From Paraliobacillus salinarum (GTDB taxonomy: Bacteria > Bacillota > Bacilli > Bacillales > Amphibacillaceae), in contig NZ_JACEFA010000008.1 of the NCBI RefSeq assembly GCF_014083865.1, positions 1-64,000 on the forward strand: 64,000 nt of DNA. The letters run 5' to 3'. The number at the start of each line of letters is the position of its first letter. The first letter of the stretch is position 1. Position numbers and translations under genes: made by a program. Below, one piece after another: positions 44,621-53,058 of this stretch. The notes beneath the pieces were generated by a model. That model made no database searches, was not told the origin of the DNA, and saw only the letters and a list, made by a program, of their open reading frames with translations.

Positions 44621-45229
44621 TTATTGTTGAGCTCTCGGGAAAACACGTTGAATCATTTCACCCATTTGATCAAAGAAGCCTTCAATTGGTTCACCATTTT
44701 TTACTTGATTAGCATAATCTGTTGTTAAATCCACAAAATCAGGATTTGTGGAAACATAAACATAATCTACATCATACTCTTCAAGCTTAACGATTTTGGC
44801 AATTTGCTGTTTCACTTCTTTGGTAGCTTTTGTATTCTTGTCATTATCTTTGTCTAATTTCGCTGCAACATATGCATTATTTCCCATTTTCAACACATAA
44901 GCTTGGTCTATTTGCTTTATTTCTTTTGTCATTCGCTTCGCGGCAGCTTCTGACATTTGATACGAGTTGTTTGTATTTCTAGCTGCTTTGTTATTTACAT
45001 TATTAGTGGTTAAATCTCTACCTCTTTGATAGGTGCCACCATAATTGTTATTCCCGTAGTTATCAGGTTGACCATAGTTTTGTCGCATTGGAGCTTCTAA
45101 TGTTCCTTCATTTCTTACTGGTTCTATATTATTTGTATCACGCTGACCAATTGCATTATCATCTCCAGTGCCACATGCTGTTAACGCAAGCAACATGGTA
45201 GTATAAGCAGCAGCTCTTTTCCATCTCAT
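44621..45229 (-). CDS. YhcN/YlaJ-family spore lipoprotein
   Basis: 202 residues. Signal peptide with lipobox (LALTAC, Cys19), an Asn/Gly-rich linker (QNYGQPDNYGNNNYGG), then the YhcN/YlaJ domain (AYVLKMGNNAYVAAKLD...). These proteins are in the spore inner membrane and affect germination. Start context RBS AGGAGG is good. Confidence 0.86.
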   Translation of the reverse strand: MRWKRAAAYTTMLLALTACGTGDDNAIGQRDTNNIEPVRNEGTLEAPMRQNYGQPDNYGNNNYGGTYQRGRDLTTNNVNNKAARNTNNSYQMSEAAAKRMTKEIKQIDQAYVLKMGNNAYVAAKLDKDNDKNTKATKEVKQQIAKIVKLEEYDVDYVYVSTNPDFVDLTTDYANQVKNGEPIEGFFDQMGEMIQRVFPRAQQ

Positions 45230-45431
45230 GATTAACTCCTCCTTTTTCTAGAGTCAACATTAGTATAAATAGAATAATGCCATCTTATACAACCCATATA
45301 ATGAAAGAACACGAAAGCCTGCTGTTCGGCATAAGATTTAACATATGGAAAACATACCAATAAAATAAATGCTTGATACACAATAAAAACAGCCATAATA
45401 AATTTGAATCCTTAGAAAGAAGGGATTTAAA

Positions 45432-45671
45432 ATGGATATTCCGGATTACGATAAAGCGCTATACTTCACACTATGGGGCCAATGGGATGATTTATTAATA
45501 TTGATGGTTCGAACAAAGGATGATTTATTGTCAAAAAAAATTGAGGCATTTCTTCATGCTTTTCATTATAGTGGAAATGAACAAGAGATCATGACAAATC
45601 ATGATTCATTGCTCCATTATATTGACCATGCCATGGGACATACACCTGTTCACATAATTAAAACTTTTTAA
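45432..45671 (+). CDS. YhdB-like small protein
   Basis: 79 residues: DYDKALYFTLWGQWDDLLIL, VRTKDDLLSKKIEAFLHAF match the YhdB-like family of Bacillus. Function unknown. Good RBS AAAGAAGGG. Confidence 0.8.
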   Translation: MDIPDYDKALYFTLWGQWDDLLILMVRTKDDLLSKKIEAFLHAFHYSGNEQEIMTNHDSLLHYIDHAMGHTPVHIIKTF

Positions 45672-45679
45672 CAGAGCAA

Positions 45680-45734
45680 CCACCCGTATAAATGTATTTA
45701 AGTAACTTCTTAGCTAACATTCCCATACGGGTGG
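45680..45734. terminator. Hairpin between yhdB-like gene and sigI
   Basis: CCACCCGTAT and ATACGGGTGG pair perfectly but enclose 35 bases. It is between convergent genes and may end both; no T run, so uncertain. Confidence 0.4.
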
Positions 45735-45751
45735 GCCTTGTTATATAATCG

Positions 45752-46516
45752 CTAACTTTGTGACAATCCCTTGGTAAGTGAATTGAAATTCAATTGATCT
45801 TTTATGCATTCTTGAAGATATACGAATTCACCATCTAAAATAATAAAAATTACCAAAATGTATTTTCGATTACGTTCTAACGTTTTTTTACTAACATCTA
45901 CCTTTTCAGCCAATCGTTTCATTGGAATTCTTTTTTTCTTAAGGATAAAACTTCTCATTTCCTCATCGTGATACAGCAAAGATGCTATATTAATTGCATT
46001 CTTTCTCGCGTCTTTATGTTTAGGTGAAATTTTTACTAGTTCATTCATCGATAAGTTATAACTTTTAAGCTTTTTATTTAGTAATAAAATTTCTTGTCGA
46101 CGATTCCAATTATCTTGCTGAACCTGATATGCTCTATTCGCAGCATCGATTTCTAAAGGATTTTCCGTATTTTCTTGTTCTTGTGCTTTATCCAATGACA
46201 CCACAACTGTTTTCTTGCTTTCTTTTCTAATGTAATCAATCGTTTTTCTCTTTATAACTAAACGTGCAAAAGATAGGAAGGAACTACCTTTTTCTTCCGA
46301 GTAACAATTTATAGCTTCATAAAATGCAAACAATCCGATACTAAATTCATCATCTTTTTTTGGATCGATGTATCTTTTACAAACTTCCGAAACACACTTT
46401 GCTATATAAGGTTTATATGCATGCAATAGTTCATTTTGTAATGATCGATTACCTGATTGAATTTGATATACTTTACTTTCAAGAGAATCCACTTCGATAG
46501 CTAATTGGTTTCCCAT
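45752..46516 (-). CDS. sigI: RNA polymerase sigma factor SigI
   Basis: 254 residues. Region 2 (DEFSIGLFAFYEAINCY then FLSFARLVIKRKTIDYIRKE) and a C-terminal helix-turn-helix (PMKRLAEKVDVSKKTLERNRKY). SigI responds to heat and wall stress and is normally followed by the membrane anti-sigma gene rsgI. No rsgI follows here; the next gene is convergent yhdB. The body is otherwise full length. Confidence 0.93.
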   Translation of the reverse strand: MGNQLAIEVDSLESKVYQIQSGNRSLQNELLHAYKPYIAKCVSEVCKRYIDPKKDDEFSIGLFAFYEAINCYSEEKGSSFLSFARLVIKRKTIDYIRKESKKTVVVSLDKAQEQENTENPLEIDAANRAYQVQQDNWNRRQEILLLNKKLKSYNLSMNELVKISPKHKDARKNAINIASLLYHDEEMRSFILKKKRIPMKRLAEKVDVSKKTLERNRKYILVIFIILDGEFVYLQECIKDQLNFNSLTKGLSQS

Positions 46517-46731
46517 TTAACCCACCACCAATTCCAGCCATTTTTTAATTTATTTTTAAAAGAAATTTGTCTTTTATACACATACATTGTCATATGTTTG
46601 TGTATTATCCATCTTACAAGACATGTTAGCGGGATTCTATCACAACAGCTTAACAAATTCTTAAAAAAACATATCATTTTTTAGGTCTTTAGACATATTT
46701 TTTGACATGTTTGAAAAAAATCACATAAAAA

Positions 46732-46757
46732 AAACACATATAAACGTACATGTGTTT
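46732..46757 (-). terminator. Terminator of the protease gene
   Basis: Minus-strand AAACACAT pairs with ATGTGTTT and is followed by a long T run. Confidence 0.88.
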
Positions 46758-46765
46758 GATTGATT

Positions 46766-47572
46766 TTATTTATTAATTAATTGGTAATAATAGTCTATTG
46801 GTATTGCTAAGCCAACTTTCCCATAATCCTCGTGGTCTAGTGTTGCAAATATGATCCCTATCACTTCTTCGTTTTGGATAACCGGACTTCCACTATTCCC
46901 TCTGTAGACTGGGGCTTGTAACATAAACACTTCTTGATCCCAATCATCTAACTTAACGGAACCAATAATTTCTCCTTCATTCGCAATTCCGTTGAATCTT
47001 AAAGGGTTTCCAATAAAATAAATAGATTCTTGCTCATGCCATTTACCGTTATCTGACAATGCTAAATGGGGTAAGTTTGCTTCATCAACCTTTAAAACAG
47101 CTAAATCAACGGAGGGATCTTGGGCAATTACTTCGGCTTCAAATAGTCCCTGTTCTGGAAATGCAACAGTGATTGTTTGACTACCTTCAATAACATGATG
47201 ATTCGTAATAATCGTTCCATCTGATGTTACAGAGAAGCCTGTCCCCTTACTATCTTCGGTTTCAATAACAACAACTGCTTCCTTATAGGTACGAATCGTT
47301 GGATCAGAAGATAATTCGGCTGAAGTTATTAGAAAATCAATCGCAGGTATAGAAAAAGTCTTTGGCAGAATAGCAATAACATTTAATGATAATGCAATTG
47401 CAATCAACCAGAAAATCCACCTTGGAAATCGATGACGCCTCTTTCTTCCATTCGCTTTATCGTTTTCAGAACTTGATTGCTCTTCCTCTAAAAGCTCTGC
47501 AATCTCTTCATCATTCAACGCTTCATATAGGTCATCATCAATGATGTCATTATCGCTATAGTTATCTGCCAC
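46766..47572 (-). CDS. Membrane-anchored trypsin-like serine protease without PDZ
   Basis: About 268 residues. Acidic cytoplasmic N-terminus (about 1-48), one membrane helix (WIFWLIAIALSLNVIAIL), then a trypsin-like domain with catalytic His (ITNHHVIEG), Asp (DPSVDLAVLKVD) and Ser (YRGNSGSPV). The HtrA PDZ domain is absent. Likely an envelope protease. GTG at 47572 is preferred because AGGGGT is better spaced than for 47578. Confidence 0.85.
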   Translation of the reverse strand: MADNYSDNDIIDDDLYEALNDEEIAELLEEEQSSSENDKANGRKRRHRFPRWIFWLIAIALSLNVIAILPKTFSIPAIDFLITSAELSSDPTIRTYKEAVVVIETEDSKGTGFSVTSDGTIITNHHVIEGSQTITVAFPEQGLFEAEVIAQDPSVDLAVLKVDEANLPHLALSDNGKWHEQESIYFIGNPLRFNGIANEGEIIGSVKLDDWDQEVFMLQAPVYRGNSGSPVIQNEEVIGIIFATLDHEDYGKVGLAIPIDYYYQLINK

Positions 47573-47682
47573 GACCACACCCCTAACATACTTGTTGCAC
47601 GATCTATTCTAACATAAACAGTATATATAATTATATCGAATGTACACTAATCGATTTTTTCATTTCCCAGGAAATATTATCA

Positions 47683-47739
47683 CTATCCACTATCTTTCCA
47701 TTTTTTATTTAAAAATATAAAAAAAGTATTATTTTCCAT
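47683..47739 (-). CDS. Possible 18-residue peptide
   Basis: MENNTFFIFLNKKWKDSG follows a strong ACAGGAGGATAAAA site. It overlaps nothing and follows a 45-codon frame (47754-47891, GTG start). It lies in the 846-base gene-poor stretch 47573-48419. May be a tiny peptide; AT-rich, so chance is possible. Confidence 0.3.
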   Translation of the reverse strand: MENNTFFIFLNKKWKDSG

Positions 47740-47921
47740 TTTTATCCTCCTGTTTATTTTTTGCAAATGATTACAATGATTTGTTCTACACATATGTTAT
47801 TTTTCTTCTCGATTAAACAAATGAATCTATATTTTCCGAATAAACACGTATAAATAAATTTTATTTTCTTTTGAATTAATTTATATGGCACTAGTTCACC
47901 TACTCTATTTATATTTCACCT

Positions 47922-47978
47922 TCAACCACCATCACCTTTTATCTTTCCGCCTTGTTGAATAAAGTTAAATCTAAACAT
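47922..47978 (-). CDS. Possible 18-residue peptide
   Basis: MFRFNFIQQGGKIKGDGG follows AGAAAGGAGTTGTTTTAT, a good ribosome-binding site 9 bases from ATG. Hydrophobic start and Gly-rich end. Same strand as the neighbouring tiny frames. Function unknown. Confidence 0.3.
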   Translation of the reverse strand: MFRFNFIQQGGKIKGDGG

Positions 47979-48084
47979 ATAAAACAACTCCTTTCTGTTC
48001 AAAATATTTATTATAATCCAGTGATTAAACTGGAGAATAAACTGCTATAAATCTTGTTCAAACATTTTTAAATAAAACAAAAAA

Positions 48085-48110
48085 ACGCATACATCCGGGG
48101 ACGTATACGT
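48085..48110 (-). terminator. Terminator of the 25-residue ORF
   Basis: ACGTATACGTCC pairs with GGATGTATGCGT with two G-U wobbles that exist only in minus-strand RNA, followed by seven T residues. It shows transcription is leftward here. Confidence 0.8.
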
Positions 48111-48176
48111 TCATTATCATTAAAAATATACAAGTCACGGAACCACATGCGTAACTATCACTGATACAAAAATAAA

Positions 48177-48254
48177 TTAGTAATTGAAAAATTTGATCGC
48201 AGAAGTCACGCTACATATTAAGTTAGTTACTACTTTATTTCCCGAGTTTCTCAT
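48177..48254 (-). CDS. Candidate small protein (25 residues) with structured 3' untranslated region
   Basis: A 25-residue frame (starts MRNSGNKVVTNLICS, ends KFFNY) with a near-ideal AAAGGAGG eight bases before ATG, and a terminator about 67 bases after the stop. The GGTCACG of the leader is complementary to CGTGACTT in the coding part and again in the 3' region, so the Shine-Dalgarno could be masked by folding. I do not recognise the peptide. It may be an expressed small protein or a regulatory RNA with a short frame. Confidence 0.5.
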   Translation of the reverse strand: MRNSGNKVVTNLICSVTSAIKFFNY

Positions 48255-48419
48255 TGTCGTGACCTCCTTTTTTTATAGTCTTTTACATTATATCTCTATA
48301 TTTTCCATGCGTCAATTAACTTTCTAAAAATTCAAAAAGAATACGTTTGTTAAGAAAAAATACTTGATAAAATGATACATTTTCGTCTAACATAATATTA
48401 TGAAAGGGGATGGGGTTGT

Positions 48420-48968
48420 ATGTTATTAGAGGAGATATTACAGTTTAACCATAAGTTCGTAGAGAATGAAGAGTATAAACCTTATGAAACAGATGTTATT
48501 CCAAATAAGCGTGCTGTTATCTTTACTTGCATGGACACACGTTTGGTTGAACTTTTACCGAAGGCATTGAATTTAAAAAATGGTGAGGTTAAAGTTGTAA
48601 AAAATGCTGGGGCGATATTAACCAATCAACATGATAGTGTGATGAAAGCAATTCTTATTGCTTTGCATGCACTTCAAGCTGAAGAAGTTTATGTTATTGC
48701 ACATCATAACTGTGGTATGAATCACTTAGACACAGAAAATCTGATTGAGCGAATGAAAATACAAGGAATTACAGATGAACAATTAAATCAGTTTGATTCA
48801 AACGCAGAAGACTGGTTAAAAGGGTTTGAATCTGTTGAAGACTCAGTAAAACATTCGGTCTCAGTCATTGAGAATCACCCATTAGTTCCTGATGACATTC
48901 CTGTTCATGGATTAGTTATCGATCCACATACCGGTAAATTAGATTTAGTCATCAATGGATATAGCTAA
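48420..48968 (+). CDS. Beta-class carbonic anhydrase, YtiB-like
   Basis: 182 residues. Zinc ligands of beta carbonic anhydrase: Cys and Asp in TCMDTR, His-x2-Cys in AHHNCGM. Interconverts carbon dioxide and bicarbonate in the cytoplasm. The YtiB type is short (under 190). RBS AAGGGGA. Alone with a bidirectional terminator. Confidence 0.92.
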   Translation: MLLEEILQFNHKFVENEEYKPYETDVIPNKRAVIFTCMDTRLVELLPKALNLKNGEVKVVKNAGAILTNQHDSVMKAILIALHALQAEEVYVIAHHNCGMNHLDTENLIERMKIQGITDEQLNQFDSNAEDWLKGFESVEDSVKHSVSVIENHPLVPDDIPVHGLVIDPHTGKLDLVINGYS

Positions 48969-49001
48969 AAAGATGGAGCATCATACTGCTCCATCTTTTT
49001 T
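48967..49001. terminator. Bidirectional terminator after the carbonic anhydrase gene
   Basis: AAAAAGATGGAGCA and TGCTCCATCTTTTT form a perfect 14-bp stem with a T run. Confidence 0.94.
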
Positions 49002-49329
49002 ATTTAGGTACTTTTTTTTCATATAAGAAAAATGATGTCATATGAATCATCACATTATATAAAGATATAACTCCAATTAACTCTCCACCTAAACCTAAGG
49101 AATCTGTTAACAAAAACCAAAGGGCTAAGCTTAACAAGATAATAAATCGAATGTTTCCTACCATACCATTTAACGGAGTCCAAAAACTCCAAATTGTTTT
49201 CGTTTCTTGCTCTACTTTTTGATAGCAAACGTAATGGTAAGGTCGAATTCGAAACAAATTACTTACAGTTACTAATTGATCTCTTTTTTCGATTGGTTTT
49301 TTGCAATATGGACAGATAACCATCTTCAT
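49000..49329 (-). CDS. Small zinc-ribbon membrane protein
   Basis: 109 residues. An N-terminal zinc ribbon (CPYCKKP ... HYVCYQK) followed by two membrane helices. RBS AAGGAGTTAAGAG. It starts 11 bases after the murG-like gene stop and may be in one transcript with it. Not a known family to me. Confidence 0.72.
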   Translation of the reverse strand: MKMVICPYCKKPIEKRDQLVTVSNLFRIRPYHYVCYQKVEQETKTIWSFWTPLNGMVGNIRFIILLSLALWFLLTDSLGLGGELIGVISLYNVMIHMTSFFLYEKKVPK

Positions 49330-49340
49330 CTCTTAACTCC

Positions 49341-50417
49341 TTAATTATGCTTTGCAGTAGTTTTAATAATTTTAATTACTTCTTCTTTTGCCTCAACACT
49401 TTTATAATTGTTCATATTTTCTTTTAATGTGGCAGATGCAGCGCGTAAGTCATCTAACGACTTGACCAATGATTCACCAGTTAAATTCTCTTCTTCTAGA
49501 ACATGTGCATACCCTTGTTTTTTAAATGAATTCGCATTTAAAATCTGATCTCCACGACTTGCCTTTTTAGACAATGGAATTAATAGCATCGGTTTTTTTA
49601 ATGCTAAAAACTCAAAAATTGCATTTGCTCCTGCACGAGATAAGACATAATCAGTCGCGTGTAACAGATCAGAGAGCCCATCACTGACATATTCAAATTG
49701 CGCATATCCTTTTTGATTGATTGATGGCTCCAAATTATTTTTTCCACAAATATGAATGATTTCAAATTGTTCAAGCAACTGGTCTAACTGATCTCTGACC
49801 GCTTGATTAATTCTTTGTGCACCTGCACTTCCACCCATAATTAGCAGGACAGGCTTCTCTCCTGGCAAATTCGCATCTGCTAAACCTTTTTGTTTGTCTC
49901 CATGAAACAATTCACTACGAACTACTGCACCAATCCATTTTCCTTTGTTATCTGAAATTGATTCTAACGTCTCTGGAAAAGTAGCTAATACTTTTTTGGC
50001 AAAAGGCATTGCAAGCTTATTTGCCAAACCAGGTGTCATATCTGATTCATGTATTACTGCTGGTATTCCTCGCATGCGAGCAGCAATTAAAACCGGTACA
50101 GAAACAAAGCCACCTTTTGAAAAGACGACTTGGGGCTTTAGTTTTCCTAAAAGGCGAAACGATTGAGCGATACCTTTCATCACCTTAAATGGATCCTTGA
50201 AATTCTCTTTAGCCATATACCGTCTCAATTTACCAGTGGAGACTGAATGATAAGTAACTTCGGAAATAGGCTCAATTAGTTCTCGTTCTATTCCGTTTTT
50301 CGATCCAATATAGTCAATTTTCCATCCTTCATTTATAAAGGTGGGGATAATAGCCAAATTAACCATCACATGACCAGCTGTTCCCCCACCTGTTAAAACA
50401 ATACGTTTTTTACTCAT
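49341..50417 (-). CDS. murG: MurG-family undecaprenyl-PP-MurNAc-pentapeptide GlcNAc transferase (second copy type)
   Basis: About 358 residues. N-terminal GGTAGHV, GSKNGIERELI, FSKGGFVSVPV, and C-terminal LLIMGGSAGAQRIN and SRAGANAIFEF motifs. MurG makes lipid II from lipid I at the inner membrane face. This copy is not in a division/cell-wall cluster. ATG at 50417 has GAGAGG 10 bases upstream; a longer frame to 50441 lacks a good site. Could be an alternative MurG, as known in the Bacillus cereus group. Confidence 0.9.
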   Translation of the reverse strand: MSKKRIVLTGGGTAGHVMVNLAIIPTFINEGWKIDYIGSKNGIERELIEPISEVTYHSVSTGKLRRYMAKENFKDPFKVMKGIAQSFRLLGKLKPQVVFSKGGFVSVPVLIAARMRGIPAVIHESDMTPGLANKLAMPFAKKVLATFPETLESISDNKGKWIGAVVRSELFHGDKQKGLADANLPGEKPVLLIMGGSAGAQRINQAVRDQLDQLLEQFEIIHICGKNNLEPSINQKGYAQFEYVSDGLSDLLHATDYVLSRAGANAIFEFLALKKPMLLIPLSKKASRGDQILNANSFKKQGYAHVLEEENLTGESLVKSLDDLRAASATLKENMNNYKSVEAKEEVIKIIKTTAKHN

Positions 50418-50520
50418 GGTATTTAATCCTCTCTTATGCACAACGCTTATTTCTCATAAAGAAAATTTTAGCATAGTTAAGCTTGCTTTTGAACTAAATC
50501 CTATTCAGATTAGCTTGATT

Positions 50521-51000
50521 TTATGTTTGTTGTGCAATTTTAATTAAATCTTGTTTAGAAACCTGTTTTTCATGCATTGATGGACGGAAAGTCATTACAT
50601 ACGACACGTTATCTTTTATCCAAAATAATGATTTAGCAAATTGATTATCCATGTATTTTCCTTTTGTTTGCTTATCAATCTGAACTTCTTCATTATTTTC
50701 TGGAAACTGAAACTTACCTTCCGTTGCTTGAAAGGTGAGTACGTCATTATCTTTAGAATAGAAACTAACATCCATCGCCTCATTATCCGTTCCCTCCAAG
50801 TTGAATTGATCCGTAACAATTAATTCTACTTTAATTGGTAAAAAGGATGGAATTGTAGGGTGAAATGTTAATTGATTAAGTAAAGCTTTCACTTCTGACT
50901 GATCATAACGATAAAATCCCTCTGGAAGATTCCCTTGTTGCGCACAACCCACTAATGTGAACAAGATTAAGCTAGCTATTATTATTTGATATCGTTTCAT
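50521..51000 (-). CDS. Lipoprotein of unknown function
   Basis: About 159 residues. Signal peptide and lipobox (FTLVGC, Cys19). The rest (FHPTIPSFLPIKVELIVTDQF...) has beta-rich features without a domain I recognise. A methionine two bases earlier in the ORF could also start. Encoded upstream of the murG-like gene on the same strand. Confidence 0.72.
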   Translation of the reverse strand: MKRYQIIIASLILFTLVGCAQQGNLPEGFYRYDQSEVKALLNQLTFHPTIPSFLPIKVELIVTDQFNLEGTDNEAMDVSFYSKDNDVLTFQATEGKFQFPENNEEVQIDKQTKGKYMDNQFAKSLFWIKDNVSYVMTFRPSMHEKQVSKQDLIKIAQQT

Positions 51001-51080
51001 CAAGGTTCCTCCTAATAAACTTATGCCGCATTTCTCATGGTGTATACTTCATAGACGATTTTATTAGAAGATTCGTTTCA

Positions 51081-51122
51081 AAAAAAGACTTTTCTGTCGG
51101 CTTAATAACAGAAAAGTCTTTT
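51081..51122 (-). terminator. Terminator of the M20 amidohydrolase gene
   Basis: AAAAGACTTTTCTGT pairs perfectly with ACAGAAAAGTCTTTT, T run on both sides. Confidence 0.93.
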
Positions 51123-51129
51123 ATATGAG

Positions 51130-52305
51130 TTATACGTTTAAAAAATCAATCGTAGCTGCGGCAAGTACTTTAGCACCATTTCGAAGAGCTTCTTCATCAA
51201 TATCAAATTTAGGATGGTGATATGGATATGTAAATCCTTTTAATTCATTTGCCGAACCTGTAAAGAAATAAGTGCCAGGTATTTCTTTCGTGAAATATGA
51301 AAAATCTTCAGCACCCATATTAGGTTGCATCTGTTTGATATTCTCTTCAGGAATGACATCTTTTGCTGCATTAATTAATAATTGATTCATATTTTTATCA
51401 TTTTTTGTTGCTGGATATCCAAATTGATAATTGATTTTACAACTTGCACCAAAAGCTTTACAAGTATGTTCAGTTATCTGTTTCACCCATTTTGCAACAT
51501 CATAACGAACTTCTTCATCAAATGTTCGAACTGTTCCCTCTAATCGACCTTCGCCTGATATAACATTTGCGACTTGCCCAGCTTGAAATGCACCAATTGT
51601 TAAAACAGCTGATTTCAATGGATCTACCTTTCTACTAATCACTTGATGTAAATTACTGATTAATTGTGCACCAATTGCAACAACATCTGTTGTATCTTGC
51701 GGGAATGCTCCATGTCCACCCATTCCATTGATTATAATCTCAAAATCATCTGCTGCTCCTAAAATGTATTCATCACTATGCCAAATATGTCCTACTGGAA
51801 GATAATTTTCCATATGCGTAGCAAAAATAGCATCCACACCTTTTAACGCACCAGCTTCTATCATGGACTTAGCTCCACCCGGATCCTCCTCTTCTGCATG
51901 TTGATGAATAAATACAATATTTCCTGATATTTTATCTTTATTTTTAAAAAATGCTTTCGCTAATCCAAGTGCAATTGCTGTGTGCGCATCATGTCCACAA
52001 GCATGCATCACACCGGGATTTTTTGATTTATATGTCACATCATTTTCTTCAGTTATTGGCAATGCATCAAAATCAGCACGAATAGCAACGGTTTTTCCTG
52101 GTTTTTCCCCGCGTAATGTTGCGACTACACCATTACCACCGACACCAGTTTGAACTTCCAATCCTAATTCACGTTGATAAGCTGCTATTTTTTTCGCTGT
52201 ATTTATTTCTTTAAATGATAATTCTGGGTACATATGAAACTCTCGACGCAACTGAACCATCTCATCATATAAGTCATCAATTTCATGAAATATTTCTTTT
52301 TTCAT
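51130..52305 (-). CDS. M20 amidohydrolase (hippurate/N-acyl amino acid type)
   Basis: 391 residues. Motifs HACGHDAHTA, EEEDPGGAK and HHPKFDIDE of peptidase family M20D, with the metal Cys. Such enzymes remove acyl groups from amino acids (HipO, YxeP, SndC type). It follows opuCD by 86 bases on the same strand and could be co-transcribed, but no metabolic tie to osmolyte uptake is clear. Confidence 0.9.
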   Translation of the reverse strand: MKKEIFHEIDDLYDEMVQLRREFHMYPELSFKEINTAKKIAAYQRELGLEVQTGVGGNGVVATLRGEKPGKTVAIRADFDALPITEENDVTYKSKNPGVMHACGHDAHTAIALGLAKAFFKNKDKISGNIVFIHQHAEEEDPGGAKSMIEAGALKGVDAIFATHMENYLPVGHIWHSDEYILGAADDFEIIINGMGGHGAFPQDTTDVVAIGAQLISNLHQVISRKVDPLKSAVLTIGAFQAGQVANVISGEGRLEGTVRTFDEEVRYDVAKWVKQITEHTCKAFGASCKINYQFGYPATKNDKNMNQLLINAAKDVIPEENIKQMQPNMGAEDFSYFTKEIPGTYFFTGSANELKGFTYPYHHPKFDIDEEALRNGAKVLAAATIDFLNV

Positions 52306-52391
52306 TCTCTCACTCCTTTGCCTTCCTTTAACAAATTTTCGAAAAAATAGCCTCCAGCACTAAATAGTGAAGAAAGCTACATATGATTTAG

Positions 52392-53033
52392 TTAAGCAAT
52401 TCTATTTTTTGTTTTTTTCTCAATTTTACCTAATATTACATCTGCTATAACGGCAAGGGCCGCTGCCGGAATTGCACCAGCATATATTTTAATTTCCGAT
52501 TGTAAACTTATTCCCGAGATAATCTCTTTACCGAAACCACCCGCACCAATATACGGTCCTATACATGCAACAGCTACAGCAATGACTGATGCAACACGTA
52601 AACCAGCCATTAAAAAGGGAATAGATAGCGGAAACTGTACTTTCATCAGTAATTGGATTGGTGTCATTCCAATACCTTTGCCTGCTTCCAACACACCAGG
52701 ATCTACTTCTTTTAACCCTACATATGTGTTTCTGACAATTGGAAGTAATGAGTAAAAAAACAATCCAACAACCATCGTTTGAAAGCCTAATCCTAAATAA
52801 ATCAGTAAAATGGCCAACATTGCTAAGCTTGGGATTAATTGCAGAATATTGGTTAATGACAAGATAATTGGAGCAACTCTTTCAAATTTTGCAGCAATAA
52901 TCCCTAGAGGAATACCTACAACAAGCGATAAACCAATAGCATACAAAACCATTAGTACATGTTCGATACCCAATGCTAATAAGTTAGATGAATTATCGAT
53001 CATATATTGACCTAATTCCATAATAAAATTCAT
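52392..53033 (-). CDS. opuCD: Osmoprotectant ABC transporter permease OpuCD
   Basis: 213 residues, several membrane helices, EAA-type loop (EAGKGIGMTPIQLLMKVQFP). Second permease of the OpuC importer. Last in opuCA-CB-CC-CD. Confidence 0.93.
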   Translation of the reverse strand: MNFIMELGQYMIDNSSNLLALGIEHVLMVLYAIGLSLVVGIPLGIIAAKFERVAPIILSLTNILQLIPSLAMLAILLIYLGLGFQTMVVGLFFYSLLPIVRNTYVGLKEVDPGVLEAGKGIGMTPIQLLMKVQFPLSIPFLMAGLRVASVIAVAVACIGPYIGAGGFGKEIISGISLQSEIKIYAGAIPAAALAVIADVILGKIEKKTKNRIA

Positions 53034-53058
53034 GTTGTATCATTCCTTTTATTTTTAT

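Noticed and set aside
48085-48153. A 26-codon frame (MWFRDLYIFN...) running through the terminator at 48085-48110
   Set aside because: No ribosome-binding site, and it would have to be translated through the terminator stem and T run.
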